Assembly (NCBI GenBank): GCA_910890315.1
Contig: CAJVGD010000042.1
Location: 1,240,001 to 1,304,000, forward strand
Direction of reading: 5' to 3'
Length of the DNA stretch: 64,000 nucleotides
Origin: Serendipita indica DSM 11827
Lineage: Eukaryota > Basidiomycota > Agaricomycetes > Sebacinales > Serendipitaceae
This document shows positions 11,061 through 21,933 of this stretch, piece after piece. Numbering within the stretch: position 1 is the stretch's first letter; every line of letters starts with the position of its first letter. The translations under genes and the position numbers were made by a program. Under the pieces are notes generated by a model. The model made no database searches. It was not told the DNA's origin and saw only the letters and a program-made list of their open reading frames with translations.

Positions 11061-12690
11061 ATGCAGATAATGTGCATTCTGCTTCTAACGCTCGCTTCTA
11101 CATTCTCTGGGTGCCACGGTGGACACAGTATCACCCCGAACAAGCCCTCGTTGATCATGCCTGCCGCCCCCGCTGGATTGTACGCCTTTCCATCGTCTCG
11201 GCTGCAGCAATCGACTGAACGGTGTTTAGAAATCGTCGAGCAACGTGTGCTGCAGGAAAGTATTACGACAATGGATGCCAGGTAACCTCACTTTTCGAGG
11301 CCTCTGAAGTGACAACTTGCTGACTGTGGCAAGACATGTACAGCTGGATACTACTGCCCGGGTAATGACTCGAAGACTCAGTGTCAAGCCGGCTACTACT
11401 CGAGCTCTGGTGCCAGTAAGCATTGACTCTGGGCTGGGGACAAGGCTAATGACGTCCAGCATCCTGCTCACCGTGCCCTCGTGGAACATGGACCGATCGT
11501 ATGTCTTGTCCGCTTGGATTTACATCAGCTCATTGATGCAGAGACTGGGACACAAAACTCGTCTGGATGCAAGGCTGTTCAGGGAGGTTACAAGGCCAAT
11601 GCCTCTTCTGGCGCAGTGAGTGACTCGTACCTCTTTTTTCTGTCTCACCGCTAATTTTTACTAGACGGCACAGGTAGCTTGTGGTGTTGGATACTACTCT
11701 CCTGGGAACACGGATACATGTACCATCTGCCCAGCGGGCCACTATTGCAACGCCCAAACAACGACGACCCCGACTCCCTGTGTCCCTGGAAGATACGCAC
11801 CCACGACGGGTTATGGCCAGGACTGTGAATGGTGCCCAGGTGAGTAAGCAGTCAGTCTACTACGCCTTAGAGACTCAAAATTGTCAGCCGGTTACTTCAA
11901 TAATGTTTATGGCGCTACCAGTTGCTGCAAATGCTGTTCGGGATGGTTCAGTATGTCAACCCCGGGATACCTTTCACGCGATAACAACCTTCCATAGACT
12001 CGCAGACATCACAGACACATTGTCAAAACTGCCCAGGGCTGGGCTCCTCCAAGCAAGGCTCTCCTCCTGCTTCGACGAGCTCCAATCAATGCACATTCAG
12101 TCTGACCGACTATGTATCATCGTGCGACCAGCCGTCGAGTGGAGCATGTCGTAGGTTTTGGGGTTTTGGATGACTTCGTTCGCGGAAACTGACATTTGTC
12201 TAGCGCCTACTCAAGCAACAGCGACAGCTTCATCCAAGGCAAGAAGAACGATACGGCAACTTCATCAATGTCCACATCACTCCCAACGTCGCTGTCCAGT
12301 GCCGGCTGTCGATGCCAAGAGGGCCAGTCACGAGATGGAAGAGGACATTGCATCGTATGGAATAGATACCAAGCTAGGTTCCTACGAGTGTATCGATATT
12401 GAGACTAACTTGGAGAGCTGTGGTGGTTGTGTTCCACATGGAGAGACAGAGGGCCCGGACGGTGGCAAGGACTGCACTGCGATTGAACATATGAGCGCTG
12501 TCAAATGTGTATCTGGCAAATGCACTGTCGGTGAGTTTGAACCTTCTTTTTGGTAGTTCCCCAACTCATGAAAAGCACAACAGGGGCTTGTCGCAGTGGA
12601 TACGCCATCTCGGCAGACAAGAACTCGTGTATCCCGACATCGAGACACAAACACAGAGGTCAAGGTCACTCAACGCATGACATGTTCTGA
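11061..12690 (+). CDS. CPL1-like secreted Cys-rich protein with ephrin-receptor-like repeats, copy 1
   Basis: About ten short exons; clear joins include 11061-11179/11230-11281, 11334-11415 and 11460 onward. The protein has a signal peptide (MQIMCILLLTLASTFSG), then repeated C-x-x-G-Y-Y...C-x-x-CP-x-G units of the GCC2/GCC3 type, then YFNNVYGATSCCKCCSGW. A Ser/Thr linker leads to a C-terminal domain with YECIDIETNLESCGGC, GPDGGKDCTAIEHMSAVKC and GACRSGYAISADK. That last part is the domain of Cryptococcus CPL1, a secreted protein tied to the capsule and host sensing. Probably extracellular or wall-bound. Its exon pattern and order match the gene just downstream. The tail is His/Gln-rich (HKHRGQGHSTHDMF). 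Confidence 0.85.
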
Positions 12691-12994
12691 TCATGTGCTC
12701 TCCTCTGTACGGTCGATTGACCTTTTCGTTCCTTGCTATTACATCCATTTTCATATCGCGCCACTTTGTGTCCTCGGGTCTCTCAGATCATATTATGTGC
12801 TCCTCGGTGACGTGAGATGCGTCTCCTACTTGGACCCTCCCTTGTCGATATTTTACAGTTTCCAAACTCTACAGCCATTCATAATCGCTACCATACAAGT
12901 CTAATTATCATCACTCGAGTATGTTGGTCTCGCTACGGATACAAATTGCCATCTCATCCGGTTGCTCGTCGTTGCCCATCTGTGGCTCAGTATT

Positions 12995-14647
12995 ATGCGC
13001 TCTGCTTTTTTTCTTTATACCTTCTTTATCATCTCTGCATTTGCTTCCGATATTAGTGATCATGGTGGCGGCATTACAGCTCAGCTTCGTCGTTTGACCG
13101 GCCTACTCCCTGCCGCACCAGCTCGTGTCAGAAGAGGTGCGAGGTGCTCGAGTGGACAGTACTACTCTTCGAATACAAGGAGTTGCCAGGTTTGCATTCT
13201 TCTCCCATCCCACTAGTCCAAGCTCAGCCCTCGGTGGAATAGACGTGTACAAGTGGACGGTGCTGTCACGGAGATGATACTGAGACGGATTGTGATCCTG
13301 GGTAAGTCTACGTAGCGTGTTCCTTGGTCATCTTGAGCTGAGAGGACGTCGTAGGTACTACTCGGGTCAAGGTCACACGACATGTACAGCATGTCCCCTT
13401 GGAACTTACTGCGCTTCCTCGGGTTGTACAAGCTGTAAATCTGTCAGTGCCGGCTACAAAGCCAACAAATCGGTGGGCGCAACTGACCAGGTTCGTGTGC
13501 ATCTCAGCTAGAAGATTGTGCTCATATACATAGACCGTCTGTCCCAGTGGCACATATTCGAGGGGATCAACAGACACATGCACGGATTGTCCCGCTGGTA
13601 TGAGTGGAATCATGGCCGGGGGATCGAGGCTTAGATTCATTCAGGATACTACTGCTCGGGTACTGGAAACACTGGCCCATCTCGGTGTGGTCCCGGAAAG
13701 TACATGGCGACGTCCAGATGTGGTAAAAGCGAGTGCGACCCTTGTCCAGGTGGGTCCGTTCGTCAGGCGAGGAAGCATACTTAGCCCTCAACAGCCGGCA
13801 CATTTAACAACGTCTATGGAGCAAGTGAGTTGCAACCCAAAAGACCCATTCAGTGTATCCTAACGTCACCGACAGCATCGTGCTGCAAATGTTGCTCAGG
13901 ATTCTACGGTATGGGAGTGGCTTCGAAATGAAGACTCCTTCATTGACAAAGATCAGCATCCTCAATCGGATCTACTTCATGTACTGCCTGCGCAATGTCG
14001 GGTGGCAAGAAACAGGGTTCACCCGCCGGGGCCACGACGGCAAGCCAATGTTCGACTGGCTTGACAAACTATGCTCCTACATGCACTCAGGGCAGTAGTG
14101 GTGGTAGTTGTCGTAAGTACTACACTCTCACGGCTTGACGAGTCTCATTTATACTGAAGCTGCCACCACTGGGACGCCGACCGCGTCGTCGAAAGCAAAA
14201 CGAACAGGAAAGATGTTGAGCATGTGCCCCAACCCATTACACAAGCGCTGTCCAGTCTCCAAGGCTCGCTCTACGATTGGAATTCGCCAGAACGGGGGAG
14301 AGGGTGGTGCGGGAGCCATTGGCATCGATCCGATTATTGGCCCATATGAATGCATCGACACGAAGACGAATCTTGAAAGCTGCGGAGGGTGCGTACTAGA
14401 AGGCGAGGTTTACGGGCAAGACGGGGGGCAAGACTGTACGGCTATTGAGCATATGAGCTCTGTCAAGTGTGTCAATAGGAAGTGCGTCGTTGGTGAGTAC
14501 GTGATCCTTGTATTCGACATCTTACTGGATATCTTAGGTGCGTGCCGTAGTGGCTACACTGTTTCGAGTGACAAGGCTGCATGTATCAAGACCCAGAGGC
14601 ACAAGCAACGTGGTCAACATTCACATAACCACAACCATAGTTTATGA
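12995..14647 (+). CDS. CPL1-like secreted Cys-rich protein, tandem copy 2
   Basis: Same architecture as the neighbour 305 bp upstream: signal peptide (MRSAFFLYTFFIISAFA), Cys-rich repeats with CTSGRCCHGDD, TVCPSGTYSRG, CGPGKYMATSRCG and FNNVYGATSCCKCCSGF, a Ser/Thr/Ala linker, then the CPL1 domain (YECIDTKTNLESCGGC, GGQDCTAIEHMSSVKC, ACRSGYTVSSDK). ATG 12995 follows a non-coding stretch. About ten exons, with intron positions shared with copy 1 in the aligned parts. One acceptor (GATCAG|CATCC at about 13950) was chosen because it alone restores frame. The tail is His-rich (HSHNHNHSL). The two genes differ enough in sequence that the duplication is not recent. Confidence 0.85.
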
Positions 14648-14732
14648 TCTACGCTTTCGTCCTCTTGTGCAGCTTTCGCCTTATGGTTCTTGCTGTAGCA
14701 TGTACATGAGCTGAATACGATGCTGTCCATGT

Positions 14733-16609
14733 ATGATTCCGACCAAAGGTCGTGACCGGAGTCAAACAGATCTTGGCACCCGACCACAACTCGGCAATTC
14801 ACGTGAGGACTCAGAATGCATGGCAGCATTTGAGCAATATCTCAACGACAAGTATCTCTCAGCTCTTCATTCTCCTCTATTATCGCCCTACATGCAAGCC
14901 TCGTCATCTGCCGAACGCGACAAGTTTGAGCTCGCGGCCTTGCGCGACGTGCCAACGTTGCTCGACTTTGTTGCAAGCGTACCGGCACCAGTTACCAAAG
15001 TCCTCGTCGAATTTGCGTACCCTATCCGTCTCCTCAACCGCTTTGCATTCGCGGCCAGTTGGAAGAGTTCGGCAGAGCAGAGCTTCCTCGTCCTCTTCGC
15101 TTGGGTCAGCATATGCCTGTATGGTGGATTTTTTGTTCGGTATGTTTCACTTTCTCGGGTTTTGGAGCGCTATGGCTTATATGAAGCAAACAGCTTTGCG
15201 CTCATCCCTATCATCATACTTGGTCCTGTAATTCTACCGCGCCTACCACAACGCTTTCAACATAAGAAATCCACACTTACTACTGAAGAATCACTCGCAG
15301 CATCCCTCTCCGACCTGGACGGAATATACGCGCTCCGGCCAGACTTTACTCTTCGCGATCCATTATCCTCGCATCTTTCATTTCAAGAACGCTTACGCGT
15401 CCTTGGTTTTATCTTAATACCCTTTATTACCCTCACCTACTGGGCCTCGCTCCGAGTACTCCTAGCCATTGCTGGGGCGCTCGTCTTAACTTACCGAGCT
15501 CCCTGGGCAATAAGTACACGAAGAATAGTCACACGTTCGGCTTATCTGCGTGCACTATGGAGATATATCATCAATTGGGTTTCTGGAAACTATACCATTC
15601 CAATCACACGACCCATTCGGAGCATGTCTCGCCGACAGACAGACAAAAAGGCTGAAGAGCCTACCAATGCACCGACCAATACAGTGAACAAGCATGCATT
15701 CATGTTCACAGTCCTAGAAAACCAGCGATGGTGGGTTGGAATCGACTGGACGGCCGCTCTATTGCCAAGCGAGCGGCCCTCCTGGTGTGCGCCCATCACT
15801 CCGGGGTCACTATCGAGTACACAGGGACCCAACCAACTCGTTTTCCACGCCCTTCCGCCCCCAGCGTCATTTCCACTTCCCCCTTCGACCTCTGTCACGC
15901 TCCCATCGCCATCTGGCAAAGGTTTCATAAAGAAAACGGCCAAATGGAAATGGGAAGATGACAGTGAATGGGAGGTAATAGTCCATAAAGAAGGCGAGGA
16001 CAAGATTAGAAAGCTCCGACCTCCGCTCAAGGCGTCACATCCAGAAGAGGACAACAAGGGTCAACTCCTTGCCAAAGCGGCAGGAAAAATCAGCGCTAAT
16101 CCATCACCTACAACATCGTCGTTTGCAGAGCACGAGGCTGGAACTAGCGGCAAGCCGTTGCTCCCCAGTGCGCATCCAGAAAATGAATTTACAGACCAGG
16201 ACGGATGGATCTATGGCGACAACAAGTGGGAGAATTTGGCAGGGAAAGCGGGCATGGGCAAGGTGAAATTTCAGGTCACCCTGCCGTTTTCGTTGGTCAC
16301 TGACCATTATTACAGTTTACTCGTTTCCGCAGATGGTGCCGTGTAGCCATCTTAGAAGAGACAGAAGAGTCTGTAGACGAGCCCGACGCCAAAGTGACGT
16401 TTACCCAGCTCGAGGCGCGCAGGAGTCATTCTCCGGAGAAGGAGCCGGCGGAGTCGCTGGTCGAGAAACCTTCACAGAGCAGAGCGAGGAGTGAGACCAA
16501 GGGATCCCCGGAGCGCAGCAGAGGGCGCACGACGGACAGCAGGCTCAGCGTCGGAGGGGAATCATCGCTGCAGCAGCGACTCAAGGCAGCGCTGAAGAGC
16601 AACACATAG
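14733..16609 (+). CDS. Peroxisomal membrane protein with dysferlin domains (Pex23/Pex24-Pex30 family)
   Basis: Exons 14733-15139, 15194-16262 and 16316-16609 give 589 residues. The N-terminal half has several hydrophobic segments (around residues 110-140 and 220-280), matching the reticulon-like membrane region of Pex24/Pex28/Pex30-type proteins. A dysferlin N-type motif (ENQRWWVGIDWTAALLPSERPSW) and W-rich DysF-C parts (WKWEDDSEWEV, GWIYGDNKWEN, TRFRRWCR) follow. Such proteins act at ER-peroxisome contacts and control peroxisome number. The C-terminal ~80 residues are charged and disordered. ATG 14820 (MAAFEQYLNDKY) is an alternative start. The gene begins only 85 bp after the CPL1-like stop. 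Confidence 0.85.
15140..15193 (+). other. 54-bp in-frame intron in the Pex23-like gene
   Basis: Donor CG|GTATGT and acceptor AACAG|C flank 54 bp with no stop codon, so retention adds 18 residues (GG-FFVR / FALIPIII become separated) without a frameshift. Consensus ends and typical length favour a real intron. Confidence 0.65.
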
Positions 16610-16862
16610 TGTATAGAATGTGCGTCTGCCTAGTGTATTCAGTATCGGGTTTTCTGGACGCAGCGCCGCGCCGCCGCGGGTTTGCCGTTGGGGCTGGTTG
16701 AATGGCTTGAGTGAGACAAGCGCACTGAATGGGAAGCCAGCGACAAAGAGCGGGATTTAAGATGTACGTCGTGCTTTGTTCTGCCAGTGGAAGATTAGAA
16801 AACTTGGAGACGTTGGGTGGCAGCTGATGGCGGTAAGGTGAACTTGGACTCTACCGCCGACG
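16610..16862 (+). other. Intergenic region before the HMG-box gene
   Basis: About 250 bp, GC-rich in places (a CGCCGCGCCGCCGCGG run near 16662-16677). No open frame with support. Confidence 0.4.
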
Positions 16863-18085
16863 ATGCCTGCAACGCGCTCCTCCTCTACGCACACCCGGTC
16901 TCATTCTACGCGCACATCACTCGGTTCGACGTCAGGAGTGCAGCTCGACACAGACTCCAAGGGCGCGATCGCGGATCTGCACGGGAGCGCCGCGCTCGAC
17001 GAGCTCGCAAACGGGGACATACTCGACTCTCGGGGCAAGAAGAAGAAGAGAGTGTCTGATTGGGAGCGAAACGAGACGGATTCCACGACCCAGGAATGCC
17101 TTTATCAGCTTCAAGGCGTCGTTGCGCGATGGTCCACTCCGAAACGAGTACAATGCGCGTCTGGCGCGAGGCGAGAACATTGGTGTGATTGCACAACAGC
17201 TCTGGAAGTCTCTCACGCCAAAGGAACGCGATGCTTGGTACGACGCAGCCCGCAGAGAAAAGGAGGAGCACGCGAAAAAGTACCCGGATTACAAGTACCA
17301 GCCGAGACAAAAGCCGCGCAAACGCCGCATGAACAAGGGGACTAGAACCGAAGAAATGACTGGAGAAGACCAGAGCGAGGGCGAGGGTGAGGGTGAACCA
17401 GAGGGCGAAGGCGAACCAGAGGGTGAACCAGAAAGCGAGGAAATGGGCACTAGCGAGTCCCCCAGTAGTATCCGCAGCGATTTGGGCGAGACTGGAATGC
17501 GTCGGACTGTCGAGATTTACTTGGGGGGCACCGAGGACCTCGACTCGCTGTATCAGAACGGGTGGAAGGTGCGTTTGGGCCTTGCCACATCGAGTACAAA
17601 CAACTGACTGTCCACATAGTGGGCACTCATTAGGGAATACAATCCGTCTTTGGACGTACTCCCGGTCGTCGAAGAGCACGCCAGCGATTCCCTTGCAAAC
17701 ATTCCCCCCGAGGGGCCGACTGTCGACATGGTCACTATGGGTTCTGCCATGGAGAATACTACCGGAAGTTCGTCTGTACGTCAGCGACAGGTTGCTCCCC
17801 CTCGCTTGGTTTCGACAACTGACAGGGAGTTCTAGACCCCTCCAAGCCTCAACGTTTGTTCGACTGCGGATCCTTCCATCTTTCAACAATACCTTGGACC
17901 GTGGGACTCGTCTGCCCCCCAGTCTACTTTTGTGCGTGCACGGCCCTTGTTTCCCGGTCGGGGTTTGTGGCGGGCTAACGATCTTCCTTGGATAGTTTGA
18001 AGACACGCTAGTTTCGGACTCGGCACCTCCGTTCGACAACAGCATGCTCAAGGTTCCTTCGCCCGGTATGGAGACATCCACGTAG
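16863..18085 (+). CDS. HMG-box (MATA-HMG type) DNA-binding protein
   Basis: The core IPRPRNAFISFKASLRD...ENIGVIAQQLWKSLTPKERDAWYDAARREKEEHAKKYPDYKYQPR is a sequence-specific HMG box (17080-17320), with the usual Pro, Phe, Trp, Lys and Tyr positions. Next come a basic patch (KPRKRRMNKG) and an acidic EGEGEPEGE repeat. Downstream exons are joined at 17573-17620 (NGWK|WALIREYNPS), at about 17775-17834 (ends SSS|TPPS), and at about 17930-17997 (STF|FEDTLVS). The first exon (ATG 16863, MPATRSSST) lies one frame off from the box and I cannot find a convincing intron to join them. The start is therefore unsettled. Nuclear transcription factor by family; mating or developmental roles are known for relatives but cannot be assigned. 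Confidence 0.75.
17374..17440 (+). repeat. Imperfect Glu/Gly/Pro-coding tandem repeat
   Basis: Repeats of GAGGGCGA.GG and GAACCAGAG.GGCGAA inside the HMG-box gene code for EGEGEGEPEGEGEPEGEPE. Likely a length-variable acidic tract. Confidence 0.7.
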
Positions 18086-18335
18086 ACTGCTATGCCAACC
18101 AACCGCCTGATGAGCCGTGGCCGCAATCAAGGCGTCCCGGCAAAAAGGACTGGATTCGGAACCTGGTTACTGCCTTACTGTGCTTTACTAACGACCCGCG
18201 CTTCGCATAACTATATATGACCTGTCGTGTTTAGCCTTCGAAATGTTCACAGTTCCTCTTTCACCCTCTCTTTCTTTCCTCCGTCGTGCCCGTTAGAGCT
18301 GGTCTCTGTGTCTGTGTTTGCTCCAGAGCTGCATC

Positions 18336-20910
18336 ATGTCCTTGGTCCACCCCTTGTTAAGCCCCGAGAGCGAGGTGTTCTCGACGCCGCCGACAAGTCC
18401 CATGCCGCCTACAAATGCAGAATACGCATCGTATGGCGGGGTTGATTATTCTGGATCCACCAAGCGCGGCGATCGACCGGCAAAGCTCCTCCTGGATCCG
18501 TCCAAGGCCATCTCTCCAGCACTGGCGGCCAGTATCCAACTCGAACAGACTCCAAAGGGCCTTATTCCGTTTACTCAGTCGATTCCAGACATTAACGAAC
18601 TCGCTCCCGCCCGCCCACTGTCACAGTCGCTGTCGATGAGCGAGCAGGCCCTCAAGAGCCCGTGCTTTGTGCATTCTCAGCTCGAAAAGGGAGCATCCAT
18701 GACAGAATGGCTCAAACGCACACATCTTCATGGTCCTGTGCACCCATCAACGTCGACGAGCTCGCCGCACTCGGCCTCGGATTTCAACGTCAGCCCGCCC
18801 AGCGTCATGGGTGAAGACGAAGAGGACGAGGCATTTAGCAGGAGTCTTACAAGACAGCTTGCAGAGACTGCCGTTGGTGTGCGAGAAATGAGCAAAGCAC
18901 TGGGCAAGTAATGTCTCCGGGCCGGACGGACTCTGCTTACGCTTGCATTCTCCAGGACGAGCACGCGTGCATTCCGATCTCCAGAGCATCCTCATCGTCA
19001 CCAAAGCACGCGACAATCGCCTTATCAAATTGACGCGCGAACTTGCGCTCTATCTCATGCAAAAGAAGTGCTCATCGTCCAAGAGACTCATCGTATACGT
19101 CGACGCTCAACTCCAAATGTCAAAGCGATTCGACGCCGAGGGCATCCGACGCGATTTCCCCGAGCTCTTTCTGCCCATTCCCCGCCGCCGAGCGTCCAAC
19201 TCGTCACTGCGATCGGGACACACGTCGAGTGACACACAAATGGAAACCGAAGAGGGTCAGCTTCGGTACTGGACGGCGGACATGTGCTCTCGCAGCCCCC
19301 ATCTATTCGACTTTGTGGTCACGGTACGTTATTGGTTTTCTATTATTGTAAATCATCGATTGAAGGCCCTTGGTACAGCTTGGAGGCGATGGCACCGTCC
19401 TGTTCACATCATGGCTGTTCCAGCGTATTGTCCCGCCAGTGCTGTCATTTGCCCTCGGATCCCTGGGATTCCTCACCAATTTCGACTTTAATGATCACAA
19501 GGCCGTCATGGATGCCGCAATTGATTCTGGCATTCGTGTCAATCTCCGCATGCGGTTTACGTGCACCGTCTACAGGGCCGTCGCTCCTGAGAACTGTACA
19601 AAGAAGCGCAAAGCGGTAAAAAAGGCAACAACTGGTGAGATTCTCATGAAGGATCTCGAAAAGGGTGGTTGGGAAGCTGTCGAGAATGGCGATACTTCCA
19701 CCGGGCCTCAAAGCAGAAAGGATAAAGAAATCATGTGCTTTACGACGAGACCAGTGGAGAGCTTTGAAGTCATCAACGACTTGGTTGTCGATCGTGGCCC
19801 GAGTCCATACGTCAGCCTTCTCGAACTCTTTGGTACGCTACAACCCAGAATTTTTCACGACGGATGCTCACGGTTTCTCAGGTGACGAGCATCATATGAC
19901 GACAGTACAAGCAGATGGGCTTGTCATTGCCACGCCTACTGGCTCTACGGCATACTCGGTACGCTCGCCTTGGGATATTCTCGCGACGATAACGGCGCCT
20001 GACAATGCTTCTAGCTCTCAGCTGGTGGCTCGCTCGTTCATCCCGAGATCCCCGCTCTCCTAATCAGCCCCATCTGCCCTCACACGCTATCGTTCCGTCC
20101 AATGCTCCTTCCGGATACGATGGAGCTGCGCATCTGCGTCCCGTACAACTCTCGTCGACTGCTTGGGCGTCCTTTGATGGAAGAGGACGTATCGAGCTCA
20201 AGCAAGGTGACCACATCAAGGTCACTGCGTCGAAATATCCGTTCCCAACTGTGTGTGCCGACAAGCAAAGCACAGACTGGTTCCATGCCATCTCGCGAAC
20301 GCTCAAATGGAATGAGCGTGAGAGGCAGAAAAGCTTTGTCATGGTCGAAGAGGGACCCGTTAAACCCAAGTCGACCGCTCCCCCAAATAGTGACACGGCA
20401 AGCGATGTATTGGACGAGGAAGATGAAGTCGACGACGAAGAAGAGGAGGAGAAATATGATATCGATGACTCGTCAAACCCGGCGACAGCACCTGTTTCTG
20501 GTGCAAACACGCCTGCTCGCTCGCCCTCTCACGCGCATCCCCAGTTTTCCATGACAAAGATTCTGGCATCTGACGGTGCGCCTTCGAGTGACATCGACCG
20601 TAACGAAGACGGGGACCGAGACAACATTCATTCTCCAAAGTCACTTCTCCATGGCGCAAAGTCGAAGATTCCCAAGGATCGCGACGTGGATTCGATGCGT
20701 ACCCCACGCGCACAGGAGCATCCTTCCCGGTTTACGCCACCACAAACGCATCTTTCGTTTACGCAGCGTCTGACAAGACCGTTCCATCGCTCTCACCACC
20801 ACCCGCCGGGCCACCGTCCATCACGTTCCGTCGACTTTGATCAACGCAGCCGCGCGTTTGCAGTCGTGGGACAGGACGAGAGCGATAGCAACACCGACTC
20901 GGAGCACTGA
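18336..20910 (+). CDS. UTR1: NAD kinase, UTR1-like, with one apparent frameshift
   Basis: ATP-NAD kinase makes NADP from NAD and ATP. Exons: 18336-18903, 18956-19323, 19379-19832, 19882-19959 (approximate end at TACTCG), then 20015 onward. Motifs: LGGDGTVLF (GGDGT catalytic/NAD site), LGSLGFLTNFDF, VQADGLVIATPTGSTAYSLSAGG (substrate loop), ISPICPHTLSFRP and WASFDGRGRIELKQGDHI. N-terminal ~190 residues and C-terminal ~200 residues (acidic, Ser/Pro-rich, then His-rich HHHPPGHRPSR) are extra, as in fungal cytosolic forms. At 20150-20158 the frame changes from VPYNSR to STAWASFD with no room for an intron, so one base seems missing. Either assembly error or a damaged allele. Intron 1 has a GC donor. 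Confidence 0.85.
18904..18955 (+). other. GC-AG intron in the NAD kinase gene
   Basis: Donor CTGG|GCAAGTAATG, acceptor TCTCCAG|GACGAG, 52 bp. Phase 1 joining gives SKALGRARVHSDLQS, which keeps the long downstream frame; the GT one codon later does not. Confidence 0.75.
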
Positions 20911-20999
20911 GAGAGATCCATTAGAGGCATTATGTATTGTCATTTTTCACGATCGGATTGTATCATTATCACAGGATGAAATCCTAGTCCTGCTCTCTG

Positions 21000-21895
21000 T
21001 CATCGACACGTCCTTAGGAATCCACGCACTCTTTTATGCCAAAGCGTCTTCTCTTCGACTTGGGGAGAGTGTCCCGACCTTTCGAACACGGTCAATGTCC
21101 CATCCTGAACGCTTTGTGCGATGAGTTGGTTCATTTCAACTGTACAAGCCCAATCTGCTCTCCCTACCGTGACGAGTACGGGACACTGGATCAAGTAAAG
21201 TTTGTCTCTCACATCGTAGTGTTGGTAGTCCCCACTAAAGGCTGCGTTGTGCGTTTCGAAGCGAAAGATGCACGACTTCATTGCTTCTTCGACAGCATCT
21301 GGATCGTCCGTGTAAGTGTAAAGAGGTAGAATGGCGCGCCACAATGCCTTGAAATCGTCGTTGCTCGTTACTCGGCCTGCTAAAAGCCGTCGGAGTTTGC
21401 TGGTATCGATATGTACGCGTGGAGATTCTTGTGCATGCTTGATTGCGGTATCAATCATGCCGCTACTCGTGGCTGCTGTGTCGCGGAGAACCAGCCCTCG
21501 AAGTCGGTGGGGATATCTGATGGCGTATTCCAGCGCAATAAAGCCGCCGTATGATCCACCAGCGAGAATAAGCGTCTCTGCGCATGCCCACTTTCGGAGC
21601 TCCTCGAGGTCTTGAACCCACATTGCATGGCTGAGTGGTGGCGAGGCCGCAGAGTATCCCGAGCCACGAGCATCGTAGACGAGGACATGATACTCGTCTG
21701 CATATTCTTTGAATGTCTCTGCTGGCTCTTCCCTGAAAGATGAGCCGTCAGCCACATGCCTACCGACGTCGACGAAGTGTACATGGAACTCAGACCCGGA
21801 CCACCGTGAAGCGCGATAAGCAATGGAGATTTGCTCGAACCAAACTGCTGACATCGGAGTTTATTGCCGTTGATAATCAGAGAGAACGGTGACAT
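21000..21895 (-). CDS. Alpha/beta hydrolase, proline iminopeptidase-like (S33)
   Basis: Start MSPFSLIINGNKLRCQQFG at 21895. The oxyanion motif LHGGPGLS, the nucleophile elbow AGGSYGGFIALEYA, and the late Asp and His regions (VGRADWACTVEMN, FERSGHSPQVEE) make a complete Ser-Asp-His set of the peptidase S33/haloperoxidase type. YDARGSGYS matches the usual G-x-G-x-S loop. One intron lies near 21730-21800 after HGGPGLSS, with acceptor TTTCAG|G; the donor is ambiguous. Length of about 275 residues fits the family. Probably cleaves N-terminal proline or hydrolyses small esters or amides. Its start codon is 38 bp from that of the divergent GT90 gene. Confidence 0.85.
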
Positions 21896-21933
21896 GTCTT
21901 GGTTTGGAATCGGGGAAGAGACCAAGTTTGCAA

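Noticed and set aside
16906-18126. 406-codon open frame on the minus strand
   Set aside because: It lies wholly antisense to the HMG-box gene, crosses that gene's introns, and shows Arg/Ser-rich composition with no motif. GC-rich coding DNA often leaves such shadows.
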